Shown here one piece after another: positions 30,693 through 39,373 of a stretch of 64,000 nt of DNA. The translations under genes and the position numbers were made by a program. How positions within the stretch are numbered: the stretch's first letter is position 1; each line of letters opens with the position of its first letter. The notes under the pieces are model-generated. The model was not told the origin of the DNA, did no database searches, and saw nothing but the letters and a program-made list of their open reading frames with translations. Origin of the DNA: Roseomonas genomospecies 6. Lineage in GTDB: Bacteria > Pseudomonadota > Alphaproteobacteria > Azospirillales > Azospirillaceae. The stretch is from assembly GCF_008365375.1 (NCBI RefSeq), contig NZ_QOKW01000002.1, positions 310,001 to 374,000 of the forward strand, read 5' to 3'.

Positions 30693-31955
30693 TCAGCAGC
30701 CGCCGAGCTTGCCCGGATAGAGGAAGCGGGCCTTCAACGTGCCCTCGATGGCGCGCAGGTCGCTCGCCACCTCGTTCTCGTCCACGTCGCCGTCCACATC
30801 CACCACGACATAGCCCAGTTCCGGGTCGGTCTGGAGATACTGCGCGGCGATGTTCAAATTGCGGCCCGAGAAGACCTCGTTGATCTTGCGCAGCACGCCC
30901 GGGCGGTTCTCGTGGACGTGCAGGAAGCGCGTGCAACCGGCGTGGACCGGCAGGCCGACCTGCGGGAAGTTCACCGCCCCCATGGTCGAGCCGTTGTCCG
31001 AATACTCGATCAGCTTCTGCGACACCTCGGTGCCGATGTTGGCCTGCGCCTCCATCGTGGAACCGCCGATGTGCGGGGTCAGGATGACGTTGTCCAGCCC
31101 GCGCAGCGCGCTCTCGAACACCTCCTGGTCGCCGCCCGGCTCCTTCGGGAACACGTCGATGGCGGCCCCCAGCAGGTGCTTGTCCTTGAGGGCGGCGGCC
31201 AGCGCCTCGATCACCACGACCTTGCCGCGGGCGGCGTTGATCAGGTGGGCGCCCTTCTTCATGGCGCGGATCTGCGCCTCGCCGATCATGTCGCGGGTCT
31301 GCGGGGTGTCGGGAACGTGCAGGGTCACCACGTCGGACACCGCCAGCAGCTCCTCCAGCGAGTGGCAGGGCTGGGCGTTGCCGAGCGCCAGCTTGTTCAC
31401 CACGTCGTAGTAACGGACCTTCATGCCCATCGATTCGGCCATGATCGACACCTGCGTGCCGATGTGGCCGTAGCCGACGATGCCCAGCGTCTTGCCGCGG
31501 ATCTCGTAGCTGTCCTTGGCCGACTTCATCCAGCCGCCGCCATGCACGAGGTTCGACTTCGGGAAGATGCCACGCATCAGCATGATGATCTCGCCGATCA
31601 CCAGCTCCGCCACCGACCGGGTGTTCGAATAGGGCGCGTTGAAGACCGGGATGCCGAGCCGGCGCGCGGCCTTCAGATCGACCTGATTCGTGCCGATGCA
31701 GAAGCAGCCGACGCTGAACAGACGGGTCGCCGCCTCCAGCACCTTGGCGGTCAGATGGGTGCGTGAGCGGATGCCCAGCATGTGGACGGACCCGATGCGC
31801 TCCAGCAGTTCCGATTCGTCCAGCGCGTGCGGCAGGCGCTCCACGGTGGCGTAGCCGCCGTGCGCCAGCTCGTTGATGGCGTTGTCGTGAACGCCTTCCA
31901 GCAGCAGGATGTTGATCTTGTCCTTGGAGAGCGAAAGCTTCGTCACGGCCGGCAT
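30693..31955 (-). CDS. serA: D-3-phosphoglycerate dehydrogenase
   Basis: A 420-residue enzyme catalysing the first step of serine synthesis from 3-phosphoglycerate, using NAD. The substrate part begins INILLLEGVHDNA. The nucleotide-binding loop is LGIVGYGHIGTQV. The catalytic pieces are INAARGKVV, PKEPGG and the His in LTPHIGGST. A C-terminal ACT domain (about 345-420, FLHVHENRPGVLRKIN) suggests feedback by serine, as in the E. coli-type enzyme (410 residues). I chose the ATG at 31955; the open frame starts earlier without coding character. Confidence 0.96.
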   Translation of the reverse strand: MPAVTKLSLSKDKINILLLEGVHDNAINELAHGGYATVERLPHALDESELLERIGSVHMLGIRSRTHLTAKVLEAATRLFSVGCFCIGTNQVDLKAARRLGIPVFNAPYSNTRSVAELVIGEIIMLMRGIFPKSNLVHGGGWMKSAKDSYEIRGKTLGIVGYGHIGTQVSIMAESMGMKVRYYDVVNKLALGNAQPCHSLEELLAVSDVVTLHVPDTPQTRDMIGEAQIRAMKKGAHLINAARGKVVVIEALAAALKDKHLLGAAIDVFPKEPGGDQEVFESALRGLDNVILTPHIGGSTMEAQANIGTEVSQKLIEYSDNGSTMGAVNFPQVGLPVHAGCTRFLHVHENRPGVLRKINEVFSGRNLNIAAQYLQTDPELGYVVVDVDGDVDENEVASDLRAIEGTLKARFLYPGKLGGC

Positions 31956-32170
31956 CCGTCGAAATGAATGGCCCCGCACGCGGCGGGCCGCACCAAAATG
32001 CGAGCGCGCAAGGTAATGCCAAGCGCCGGCCTTGTCACGCGAGGGATGTTGCGTTGCCGCCGCCATTCCGCATGGCGGGTTGGCGCGGCACGCGGGGCGG
32101 GTGTATTCCTGCAACAGGCAATCTCAAGGCCCCCGAACACAAGGCCGGGAAGAGCGAGGGAAACACCGGG

Positions 32171-32512
32171 ATGAGCGACGTCACCATCTACCACAACCCG
32201 CGCTGCACCAAGTCGCGCCAGACGCTGGAGCTTCTGAGGTCCAGGGGGGTCGAGCCCACCGTCGTGGAGTATTTGAAGACCCCGCCCGGCGCCGGGGAGC
32301 TGAAGGCCATCCTGGGCAAGCTGGGCAAGGGCCCGCGCGACATCCTGCGGTCCAAGGAAGCGGCGGAGGCCGGGATCGCCAAGGATCTGGACGGCGACGC
32401 CCTGATCGCCGCCCTGTCCGCCAACCCCGCCGCCATCGAGCGTCCCATCGTCGTCAAGGGCGACAAGGCCCGTCTGGGCCGTCCGCCGGAAAGCGTTCTG
32501 GAGATCCTGTAA
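32171..32512 (+). CDS. arsC: Arsenate reductase, glutaredoxin-coupled ArsC type
   Basis: A 113-residue protein. The catalytic motif YHNPRCTKSR (Cys12) and the ending IERPIVVKGDKARLGRPPE are classical for ArsC. The enzyme reduces arsenate to arsenite with glutaredoxin. The alternative is the closely related Spx/YffB-type reductase; the full ArsC length and RP-IVV motif favour ArsC. Its TAA is immediately followed by the GTG of prmB, so the two form a coupled pair with no other ars genes. Confidence 0.9.
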   Translation: MSDVTIYHNPRCTKSRQTLELLRSRGVEPTVVEYLKTPPGAGELKAILGKLGKGPRDILRSKEAAEAGIAKDLDGDALIAALSANPAAIERPIVVKGDKARLGRPPESVLEIL

Positions 32513-33454
32513 GTGACCAAACCCTCCCTGGACCTCAGCCCCGCCGACGCAGCGACCGAGCTGCGCACCGTCCGCGACCTGATCCGCTACGGCGTCAGCC
32601 GCTTCAACGAGGCCGAGCTGGACTACGGCCACGGCACCACCAACGCCTATGACGAGGCGGTCTTCATGGTGCTGGAAGGGCTGAGCCTGCCCATCGACCA
32701 GCTCGACCCCTATGTGGACGCCCGCCTGACCCTGGCGGAGCGCCGCAAGGTGGCCGACCTTCTGCACGCCCGCGTGGAGACCCGCAAGCCGGCCTCCTAC
32801 CTGCTGAACAAGGCGTACATCCAGGGCATCCCCTTCTATGTGGACGAGCGGGTGATCGTCCCGCGCTCCTACATCGGGGAAATCCTGTTCTCCGACCTGA
32901 TCGGCGGCGACGACTTCACGCTGGTGGAGGACCCGACGGAGGTGGAGCGGGTGCTGGATCTCTGCACCGGCTCCGGCTGCCTCGCCATCCTGGCCGCGCA
33001 GATCTTCCCGGAGGCCCAGGTGGACGCCGTGGACCTGTCCGCCGACGCGCTGGAGGTGGCCAAGCGCAACGTCGCCGACAGCGGGTTCGAGGACCGCATC
33101 GCGCTGCACCACGGCGACCTCTTCGCTCCGCTGAAGAACCGCAAGTACGACGTCATCATCACCAACCCGCCCTATGTGGACGCCGAGGCGATGGCCGCCC
33201 TGCCGCCGGAGTTCCGGCACGAGCCGGAAATGGCCCTGGCGTCGGGCGAGGACGGGCTGGACATCGTGCGCCGCATCCTGAAGGAGGCGCCCAAGCACCT
33301 GACGCCGGACGGCGGCCTGCTCTGCGAGTTCGGCACGGGCCGCGAGATCCTGGAGGCCGAATATCCCGACCTGGACTTCTTCTGGGTGGAGACCGCCAAC
33401 AGCTTCGGCGAGGTCTTCTGGCTGACCCGCGACCAGTTGAAGGCGGCCAAGTAA
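32513..33454 (+). CDS. prmB: Ribosomal protein L3 N5-glutamine methyltransferase
   Basis: A 313-residue SAM-dependent methyltransferase that modifies a glutamine of ribosomal protein L3. The SAM loop is VLDLCTGSGCLAILAA and the catalytic signature is ITNPPYVDAEAM. The N-terminal helical domain has FNEAELDYGHGTTNAYDEA, which separates it from PrmC (release-factor methylase). It starts with GTG directly after the arsC stop, an unusual partner for a ribosome-modifying enzyme. Confidence 0.94.
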   Translation: MTKPSLDLSPADAATELRTVRDLIRYGVSRFNEAELDYGHGTTNAYDEAVFMVLEGLSLPIDQLDPYVDARLTLAERRKVADLLHARVETRKPASYLLNKAYIQGIPFYVDERVIVPRSYIGEILFSDLIGGDDFTLVEDPTEVERVLDLCTGSGCLAILAAQIFPEAQVDAVDLSADALEVAKRNVADSGFEDRIALHHGDLFAPLKNRKYDVIITNPPYVDAEAMAALPPEFRHEPEMALASGEDGLDIVRRILKEAPKHLTPDGGLLCEFGTGREILEAEYPDLDFFWVETANSFGEVFWLTRDQLKAAK

Positions 33455-33467
33455 CCAAACCGCGCAG

Positions 33468-34058
33468 CTAGACCGCGCGCCGAAGAAGGACGCTTCCCCC
33501 CTGGTGCGGCAGCCGCTCGTGCCAGGGGAGGTCGGCGCGCCCGATCTCCTGGAAGCCCTGCCGGGCGTAGAGGCGGCGCGCGTCGGCGTTGTCGGCCCAG
33601 ACATGCAGCGTCACCCGGTCGAACCGGCCGCTGCGCGCCCGTCCATACACCCAATCGAGAAGCTGGGCGGCGATGCCGCGGCGGCGCCACGCCGGATCGA
33701 CGGCCAGCGCCGACAGGAAATAGCTGCCCCAATCCTGCACCCGGTTGAAATCCTCCATATGGGCCAGCCGGTCGGCGGGCAGGCCGGTGTAGTCCTGGGT
33801 CCTGATCCAGTCCACGGGATAGGCGTGGGCGACCCCGACGATCCGCCCCGCCGCTTCCGCCACGCCGGAATGGCGGTGGGAGAAGGACCCCGACGTGCCC
33901 GCCAGCCCCGGCACCAGCATCTCCGCCGCCGTCTGGCCGGGAACCAGCCCGTCGAGCAGGAATTCGTAGACGCCGCCGCCGGCCATATCGATCAGCCGCG
34001 CCAACTCCGGCGCGTCGTCCGGCTCAGCCGGGCGGATGTGGATGCCGTTGTCGTTCAT
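33468..34058 (-). CDS. GNAT-family N-acetyltransferase
   Basis: A 196-residue protein with N-terminal IHIRPAEPDDAPELARLID and the acetyl-CoA site LAVDPAWRRRGIAAQLLDW. It resembles the RimI/YhhY-like general acetyltransferases. The substrate is unknown. It is convergent with prmB (13 bases between), and its promoter region holds palindromic repeats. Confidence 0.85.
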   Translation of the reverse strand: MNDNGIHIRPAEPDDAPELARLIDMAGGGVYEFLLDGLVPGQTAAEMLVPGLAGTSGSFSHRHSGVAEAAGRIVGVAHAYPVDWIRTQDYTGLPADRLAHMEDFNRVQDWGSYFLSALAVDPAWRRRGIAAQLLDWVYGRARSGRFDRVTLHVWADNADARRLYARQGFQEIGRADLPWHERLPHQGGSVLLRRAV

Positions 34059-34087
34059 GGTCGGCGTTTCCTGCTGGTTGCGTCCTT

Positions 34088-34231
34088 TCCCTCTCCCGCC
34101 CCGGGAGAGGGTGCCCGCATAGCGGGCGGGTGAGGGTAGCGGCAAGGATCAAGTGCCAACCCGTTGCCGGCACCCTCACCCTTCCCACGCCTGCGGCGCG
34201 GGTCCCTTCCCTCTCCCGGGGCGGGAGAGGG
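34088..34231. repeat. Pair of CCCTCTCCC palindromes in inverted arrangement
   Basis: CCCTCTCCCGCCCCGGGAGAGGG near 34089-34111 is answered in opposite orientation by CCCTCTCCCGGGGCGGGAGAGGG near 34209-34231, and the sequences between (GGGTGAGGGTAGCGGCAAGG versus CCGTTGCCGGCACCCTCACCC) also mirror each other. The whole 144 bases can fold back on itself. Confidence 0.7.
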
Positions 34232-34256
34232 CTTTTCAAGACCTTTCCCGACTCCA

Positions 34257-34285
34257 TTGACCACCGCTGCCCATCACCCTATCCT
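34257..34285 (+). promoter_or_regulatory. Sigma-70-type promoter of leader peptide and ACT gene
   Basis: TTGACC (34257-34262), exactly 17 bases, then TATCCT (34280-34285). The expected start of transcription is about 34292, so the message would begin at or one base before the leader ATG (34293). Confidence 0.6.
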
Positions 34286-34292
34286 GCCGGGC

Positions 34293-34349
34293 ATGATGGA
34301 ACGTCTCCTTACCCTGGGTCTGCGAATTAGCAGCCCGGTTCTCATGTGA
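34293..34349 (+). CDS. Leader peptide rich in branched-chain residues
   Basis: An 18-residue open frame MMERLLTLGLRISSPVLM ending in TGA. Seven residues are Leu, Ile or Val (five Leu), and Leu codons cluster at 34305-34322. It has no clear Shine-Dalgarno site but lies right at the predicted transcription start, so it would be translated as a leaderless message. The Leu-codon stretch forms one arm of the stem that closes the downstream RNA fold. Its stop codon begins at the last loop base of the next hairpin and runs into the 3' arm. These are hallmarks of an attenuator leader. Translation has not been shown. Confidence 0.5.
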   Translation: MMERLLTLGLRISSPVLM

Positions 34350-34413
34350 GAGCCGGGGCCTTCGCGCGTCTGCAGGTCTGATCCTGCGCTCATCGACTCA
34401 AGACCAAGGTAAG
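34308..34413 (+). promoter_or_regulatory. Structured leader RNA, probable translational attenuator
   Basis: An outer stem pairs 34308-34321 (CTTACCCTGGGTCT) with 34401-34413 (AGACCAAGGTAAG). Inside are a 10-bp hairpin (34334-34343 with 34348-34357) and a 5-bp hairpin GCAGG/CCTGC (34372-34376 with 34383-34387). The 3' arm of the outer stem contains AAGG, the likely ribosome site of the ACT gene starting at 34422. No T-tract follows, so control would act on translation rather than termination. Confidence 0.55.
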
Positions 34414-34421
34414 AGCGACCC

Positions 34422-34760
34422 ATGTCCACCGTCATGCTGTCCACCGCCACCCTGGCGGCGCCCGCCGCCGAATCCCGTCCGACCGATCCGAACCGCCTCG
34501 TGCGCTTCGCCCTGCGGGCCGACGCCGATCCCGGCACCCTGCCCCGCGTGCTGGAGCTGTTCGCCAAGCGCGGCCTCGTCCCCCTGTCGCTGAGCAGCCG
34601 CCTGCTGGGCGACGAGCTGGCGGTGGAGGTCGAGACGTCCGGCATGGTGGCCGCCGAGTCGAACCATGTCGGCAACTGCCTGCGCCAGATCCCGATGGTC
34701 CTGACGGTCACCGTGACCGAGCGCACCGTCCCCGTGGACCTGCCCGCCGCCGCCGAGTGA
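34422..34760 (+). CDS. ACT-domain protein resembling the IlvM/IlvN regulatory subunit
   Basis: A 112-residue protein. After a variable start, residues about 28-100 have the ACT layout: RFALRADADPGTLPRVLELF, then AKRGLVPLSLSSR, then LAVEVETSG and a final helix and strand (HVGNCLRQIPMVLTVTV). The order and spacing resemble IlvM, the small regulatory subunit of acetohydroxyacid synthase II (DPETLERVLRVV...RHRGFHV), but no large-subunit gene is adjacent. It may be a stand-alone amino-acid sensor or an orphan AHAS subunit. The structured leader with a Leu-rich peptide upstream supports a branched-chain amino-acid link. It is convergent with pssA. Confidence 0.6.
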   Translation: MSTVMLSTATLAAPAAESRPTDPNRLVRFALRADADPGTLPRVLELFAKRGLVPLSLSSRLLGDELAVEVETSGMVAAESNHVGNCLRQIPMVLTVTVTERTVPVDLPAAAE

Positions 34761-34781
34761 CGGCGGCGGCGGGCAAACCGT

Positions 34782-35663
34782 TTAGTCGATCGCCGTCTTC
34801 GTGGTTTCCGGCGAAGACGGCGGCACCGCCGCCGAGTCCTCCACGGGAGCCTCCACGGTTTCCTGCATCAATTGGGCAGCGTGCTGCAGCTTGCGGAACT
34901 GCGCCACCGAGAAGGGCAGGCTCGCCAGATAGGCGAGGCCGACGAAAGCCAGGGTCCACCAGGGCTGGCTGACCAGCGAGGCGGCCAGAAGGCCGACGCC
35001 GACCAGACCCGGCACCACATACTGGGTCGGCACCCGCATGCCCTTGAACGAGAAGGTGGGCAGCGTGCTGACCATCAGCCCGCCCATCGCCAGCGTCCAG
35101 GGCACCACGACGGCCGGATGGCCGGCGATGTCCGGCCCGGCTTCGAAGCCGATGACCATCGGCAGCACGGCCAGACCGGCGCCCGCCGGGGCCGGAACCC
35201 CGGTGAAGTAGTTGAAGGCCCAGGGCGGCAGTTCCACGTCCAGGCGGGAGTTGAAGCGGGCCAGCCGCAGCGCCGCGCAGACCGCGTAGGCCATGGCGGC
35301 GATCCAGCCCAGGCTGCCGGCGCCGTTCAGCGCCCACAGATACATCATGAAGGCGGGGGCCACGCCGAAGCTGATGACGTCGGACAGGCTGTCCAGCTCG
35401 GCGCCGAACTTGCTCTGCCCGTTCAGCAGGCGCGCGATCCGCCCGTCCAGCGCGTCGAGGATCGCCGCGATGACGATGCAGATGACCGCCTGCTCCCACC
35501 GCTCGTGCATGGCGAAGCGGATGGCCGTCAGGCCGGAGCACAACGCCAGCACCGTCAGCACGTTGGGCAGAAGATGGTTGATCGACAACCCCTTCAGCCG
35601 CGGATGCGGGCGGCGCGCCCGGCGCTTGCGGAACACTGCCGGCTTGAAGACCGGTCGCTTCAT
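34782..35663 (-). CDS. pssA: CDP-diacylglycerol-serine O-phosphatidyltransferase
   Basis: A 293-residue membrane enzyme making phosphatidylserine from CDP-diacylglycerol and serine. The CDP-alcohol phosphotransferase signature DG-x2-AR-x8-G-x3-D-x3-D is present in [11 protein letters not shown]...[10 protein letters not shown]. About seven hydrophobic segments follow. The N-terminus is very basic. Its ATG overlaps the psd stop by four bases, so both steps to phosphatidylethanolamine are coupled. Confidence 0.96.
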   Translation of the reverse strand: MKRPVFKPAVFRKRRARRPHPRLKGLSINHLLPNVLTVLALCSGLTAIRFAMHERWEQAVICIVIAAILDALDGRIARLLNGQSKFGAELDSLSDVISFGVAPAFMMYLWALNGAGSLGWIAAMAYAVCAALRLARFNSRLDVELPPWAFNYFTGVPAPAGAGLAVLPMVIGFEAGPDIAGHPAVVVPWTLAMGGLMVSTLPTFSFKGMRVPTQYVVPGLVGVGLLAASLVSQPWWTLAFVGLAYLASLPFSVAQFRKLQHAAQLMQETVEAPVEDSAAVPPSSPETTKTAID

Positions 35664-36358
35664 CGGCGGACATCCCCTTGCCGTTGCGGTTCGGTGGCGG
35701 TCAGGTCGGCCAGGACGGTCTCGCCGCCGATCGCCGTCTGCCCGACGCAGACCAGCGGGACCACGCCGTCCGGCAGATACACGTCGGTGCGGCTGCCGAA
35801 TCGGATCAGGCCGAACCGCTCGCCCGCCTTGACCTCCTGCCCGGCCCTCACCCAGTAGAGGATGCGGCGGGCGACGAGGCCGGCGATCTGCACATAGGCA
35901 ATCTCACGCCCGTCGGGAAGACGGTGGCGGAAGGCGGCGCGCTCGTTTTCCTCGCTGGCCTTGTCCAGGGCGGCGTTCACGAAGGTGCCCTTGTGATACT
36001 CCGCCGCCACGACGGTGCCGTCCGCCGGCACGCGGTTGACGTGCACGTTGAAGACGTTGAGGAAGATGCTGACGCGGGTCAGCGGCTTGTCGCCCATGCC
36101 CAGCTCCGGCGGCGGAACCGCGGGAACGATCATGGTCACGCGCCCGTCGGCGGGGCTGACCAGCAGGCCGGGGCGCGTCGGCGTCACGCGATCGGGATCG
36201 CGGAAGAAATACACGCACCACAGGGTGAGAACGAGCCCCAGCCAGCCCAGCGGCTCCGCCACGGCAAGCCCGAGAATCAGGGAGACCACGGCGAAGGCGG
36301 CAATGAAGGGCCAGCCGGCGCGGTGGATCGGAACGACTACGGTATTGAGGGCGGACAT
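35660..36358 (-). CDS. psd: Phosphatidylserine decarboxylase proenzyme, short form
   Basis: A 232-residue enzyme that converts phosphatidylserine to phosphatidylethanolamine. There is an N-terminal membrane anchor, then [10 protein letters not shown] and [12 protein letters not shown]. The self-cleavage and pyruvoyl-forming site is the Gly-Ser in [13 protein letters not shown]. It is upstream of pssA with an ATGA overlap. This short form is usual in alphaproteobacteria. Confidence 0.96.
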   Translation of the reverse strand: MSALNTVVVPIHRAGWPFIAAFAVVSLILGLAVAEPLGWLGLVLTLWCVYFFRDPDRVTPTRPGLLVSPADGRVTMIVPAVPPPELGMGDKPLTRVSIFLNVFNVHVNRVPADGTVVAAEYHKGTFVNAALDKASEENERAAFRHRLPDGREIAYVQIAGLVARRILYWVRAGQEVKAGERFGLIRFGSRTDVYLPDGVVPLVCVGQTAIGGETVLADLTATEPQRQGDVRR

Positions 36359-36485
36359 CGCCGGTTACTTCAGCCTCGGATCGTTGGAGCGGCGCATTCT
36401 AGACAGCATCCCCCGCCCTTTACAGAATTTTAGCAGGGAAGGTGGAGAGTCACGCCATCGACACCACAGGAATGAGCGAGCCCCC

Positions 36486-36950
36486 GTGTCCGTTCCCGCT
36501 GCCCGCCTTCAGGCCATGCCGTCGCTCGCGGAGGTCTCGCAGACCGCCCTGCCCTTCAGCCCGGATTCCTTCGTGATGACCCCCGAAGGCGTCCTGGGCA
36601 TCGCCCAGCCGCCGCGCCCGGCGCGCCTGCATTTCATGGCGGACGGGCTGCCCTTCAGCATCGCCGTCGGTTTTGACGGGGAGAAGTCGCGCTCGCAGAT
36701 CTGGGCGGAGATCGGCCACATTCCCTACACGGCCCAGTCGCCGGAGCGGCGGCGGCAGCTCCTGGCGATCCTGCGCGGCATCCAGGACCGCAGGGGAACG
36801 CGCTTCCTGGTCCAGGAAGGCCAGAAGATCCTGCTGTTCTCCGAAGCGGAGTTCGAGGGCCACGCCACGCCGGAAGACCTGATTTACCAGACCGTGGTCG
36901 CGCTCCAGCAGGCGCGCCCCTTCCTGCGCCTGCTCGCCCCTTACCTCTAA
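36486..36950 (+). CDS. Protein of unknown function
   Basis: A soluble protein of about 154 residues. It has mixed strand and helix segments (ARLHFMADGLPFSIAVGFDG; RRRQLLAILRGIQDRRGTRF) and ends LARPF-type LRLLAPYL. No motif is recognised; the overall layout could be the YbjN/type III chaperone fold, but this is a guess. GTG at 36486 has AGGAATGAG upstream; ATG 36516 is an alternative. It is divergent from psd. Confidence 0.6.
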   Translation: MSVPAARLQAMPSLAEVSQTALPFSPDSFVMTPEGVLGIAQPPRPARLHFMADGLPFSIAVGFDGEKSRSQIWAEIGHIPYTAQSPERRRQLLAILRGIQDRRGTRFLVQEGQKILLFSEAEFEGHATPEDLIYQTVVALQQARPFLRLLAPYL

Positions 36951-36965
36951 CGCTATCCGTAACGC

Positions 36966-38057
36966 TCAGTTCGAAACGGGAAGCGCGAAGATCTGCCCGG
37001 GATAGATCAGGTCCGGGTCGCGGATCTGGTTGCGGTTCGCCTCGTAAATCGCCGTGTACTGCACGCCGCGCCCGTAGGTGGCGCGGGCGATCCGCCACAG
37101 GCTGTTGCCCGGCTGGACGACCATCGACCGGCCTTCCGGCAGGTTGGCCGGAACCTCCGACACCTGCACCGGCAGCTCGACGCGGGCGGTGACCTTGCCC
37201 GAGTCGGTCACCTGATCGGCGCGCAGCGTGTAGACCCCCGGCGCCACGGCCCGTTCCGGGCGCAGCCGCCAGCGGCCCTCCGGATCGGTGTGGGCGCGCC
37301 CGACCAGAAGATTGTCGAGATAGAGCTGCACGGCGCTTCCCGGCTGCGCCCGACCGCCCATGGCGACCTGCCCGGAGGCGTCGTAGTCCATGCTTTCCAG
37401 CGACACGCCCCCCGGCGGCGGGGGCGCGGCCACATCCCGGCTCGCGGGAGCCGCGGGAGCCTTCGGCGCCTGAAGCACGGTGCTTCCCCCCAGCCGATTG
37501 TCCAACCCGTCGCGCGGCACGGCGACGGCCAGCGGACCGCCGGGCATTTCCGAGGAGGCGCCGCCGGTGGCGGGTGGCGGTTCCGGCACCATGACGACCA
37601 CCACGCGCTCCGACGGGGTCGGCTCGGCCGCGGGGGTGGCGCGCTCCGACAGGCTCAGTTCGCGGGCGCCGGGAGCCAGGGGCTGGTCGGGAAGAAGGAC
37701 CCACTCGCCGCGGGCGTCGGCGCTGACGGAGCCCAGGGACCGCTCGCCGTCATGGACGGTCACCGACGAGCCCGGGGTCGCGCGGCCCGCCATGACGGTG
37801 GCGCCGTCCGGAGCCACGCGCACGATGTCGAAGCGCGGACCGGCGGACTCCTCCGCGGCCTTGGTCGAAGCGGGGGCCGGAACGGACGGGGCTGCCGGCG
37901 GCTTGGCCGGGGCCACGCCCCCCAATGCGATGGTCGTCCCGGAATTGGCCGCTCCGGCACGGGAAGCCGGCACCGGCGCCGGATCGTAGGCCAGATACGC
38001 AACAGCGGCAGCGGCGGCAACCGCCGCCGCACCGCCGAACAGAAGAGTTTGCTTCAC
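36966..38057 (-). CDS. LysM-domain envelope protein with Ig-like linker domains
   Basis: A 363-residue protein with a GTG start and an N-terminal hydrophobic segment (LLFGGAAAVAAAAAVAYLAY) that may be an anchor. Pro/Ala-rich linkers join two copies of a small beta domain: VAPDGATVMAGRATPGSSV...GEWVLLP near the start and MDYDASGQVAMGGRAQPGSAV...GRWRLRP later. The C-terminal LysM (VVQPGNSLWRIARATYG...IYPGQIFALP) should bind peptidoglycan. Proteins with this layout are widespread in alphaproteobacteria, with no fixed function. Confidence 0.85.
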   Translation of the reverse strand: MKQTLLFGGAAAVAAAAAVAYLAYDPAPVPASRAGAANSGTTIALGGVAPAKPPAAPSVPAPASTKAAEESAGPRFDIVRVAPDGATVMAGRATPGSSVTVHDGERSLGSVSADARGEWVLLPDQPLAPGARELSLSERATPAAEPTPSERVVVVMVPEPPPATGGASSEMPGGPLAVAVPRDGLDNRLGGSTVLQAPKAPAAPASRDVAAPPPPGGVSLESMDYDASGQVAMGGRAQPGSAVQLYLDNLLVGRAHTDPEGRWRLRPERAVAPGVYTLRADQVTDSGKVTARVELPVQVSEVPANLPEGRSMVVQPGNSLWRIARATYGRGVQYTAIYEANRNQIRDPDLIYPGQIFALPVSN

Positions 38058-38223
38058 CGGAGCACCGCCGCGTCATTGCCGGCTGACACGCCGGCCTTCG
38101 CAAGGATAGCAGATTGCGGCGGTGGAACTGAACACCGCCGATGGAGCAGACGCATAACCGCATCGGGACCCGCGCACCGCCTTCGCGCCGGCAGGCGGTG
38201 CGGACGGGTGGCGCGTGCGGCGC

Positions 38224-38406
38224 CTACTTCTCCAGCTTCGCGACCGTCGCGGAGAGGCCGGCATCCGCCGCCTGGACCGAACCGCCCCCGCCGGCGCTGG
38301 CGGCGCCGCCGTTGCCGGACAGAGAGGTGAGTCCGCCCCCGAAACCGAGAAACAGAAGCGCCGCCACCGAGATGGCGGCCAGGGCGTTGACGACGCGCGA
38401 ATCCAT
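38224..38406 (-). CDS. Small single-span membrane or secreted protein
   Basis: A 60-residue protein: an N-terminal hydrophobic helix (VNALAAISVAALLFLGFGGGL), a Gly/Ala/Ser linker and a short helical end (SATVAKLEK). GGGAGGAATCAT directly before the ATG supports translation. It follows a divergent LOG-family gene. No family is recognised. Confidence 0.55.
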   Translation of the reverse strand: MDSRVVNALAAISVAALLFLGFGGGLTSLSGNGGAASAGGGGSVQAADAGLSATVAKLEK

Positions 38407-38548
38407 ATGATTCCTCCCGATGGGCTGAAGTCCGATGTCCGGGTAGACGCCGCCCCGGCTTTGCTATTCCCTTGCCTTTAGGTGACCCCGCCGGCCGCAC
38501 CGGAACAGTCACCGGAACGTGTACCCATCCGGCGAGAAAGGGTGAGCG

Positions 38549-39133
38549 ATGAAGGCCCCGAATTCCGTCTGCGTCTATTGCGGCTCATCCAGCCGCGTCG
38601 CCGATGTCCACAAGGATGCCGCCCATATGTTGGGCGACGGGCTGGCGCGGCGGGGCATCCGGCTCGTCTACGGCGGCGGCCGGGTCGGGCTGATGGGCAT
38701 CGCCGCCGACGCGGCGCTGGCCGCCGGGGGCGACGTCGTCGGCATCATCCCGGAGCACATCCAGGCCGCGGAGATCGAGCACACGGGACTGACCGAACTG
38801 CACGTCGTGGACAGCATGCACACCCGCAAGCGCATGATGGTGGACCGGTCCGACGCCTTCGTGGTGCTGCCGGGCGGTCTCGGCACCCTGGACGAGGCCT
38901 TCGAGATCCTGACCTGGAAGCAGTTGGGCCTGCACGACAAGCCGGTGCTGATCGTGGATGTCGACGGCTATTGGCGGCCCCTTCTCGGTCTGGTCGACCA
39001 CATGGTGGCGCAGGGATTCACCCAGCCGGCCCACCGCGCCCTGTTCACCGTCGTCGATGACGTGGACGGCGTGTTCGCCGCACTGGCCCATGAACCGGAG
39101 CCCGCGATGAAGATTCCCACACAAAAGCTCTGA
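38549..39133 (+). CDS. LOG-family protein (cytokinin riboside 5'-monophosphate phosphoribohydrolase type)
   Basis: A 194-residue protein. It has the family signature PGGLGTLDE, with TRKRMMV upstream, and the N-terminal VCVYCGSSS. LOG enzymes release free cytokinin bases from nucleotide precursors; many bacterial members act as nucleotide 5'-monophosphate nucleosidases. In a plant-associated bacterium a cytokinin role is attractive but not shown. It stands 240 bases upstream of icd on the same strand; that gap contains TATATAA near 39238, so icd probably has its own promoter. Confidence 0.9.
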   Translation: MKAPNSVCVYCGSSSRVADVHKDAAHMLGDGLARRGIRLVYGGGRVGLMGIAADAALAAGGDVVGIIPEHIQAAEIEHTGLTELHVVDSMHTRKRMMVDRSDAFVVLPGGLGTLDEAFEILTWKQLGLHDKPVLIVDVDGYWRPLLGLVDHMVAQGFTQPAHRALFTVVDDVDGVFAALAHEPEPAMKIPTQKL

Positions 39134-39373
39134 GAAAGCCAAGTGGTAGGACCAGATCGCGCAAATCGCGTCGTTTTCATCGCGATATCGTCTGTTTCGA
39201 CGCCTTGCGGTCCTTTCTTTCGGCAGTGCCCCGGTGCTATATAACCGCCATCCGTTTCCGTCCGGGGAACCGGGGCCCGTCTTCGGATGGACGTCCCGGC
39301 CCGTGCCCTCGCACAGCGCGCCCGGCGTCCAAGCATAAAGCAACCCCTACCCGTTCGGGGAGAACTCGCACCC

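Noticed and set aside
34293-34413. Known riboswitch (SAM-II, SAM-I, speF-type) before the ACT gene
   Set aside because: I compared the stretch with remembered consensus pieces of these classes and found no match; the stem that includes leader codons points to attenuation instead.
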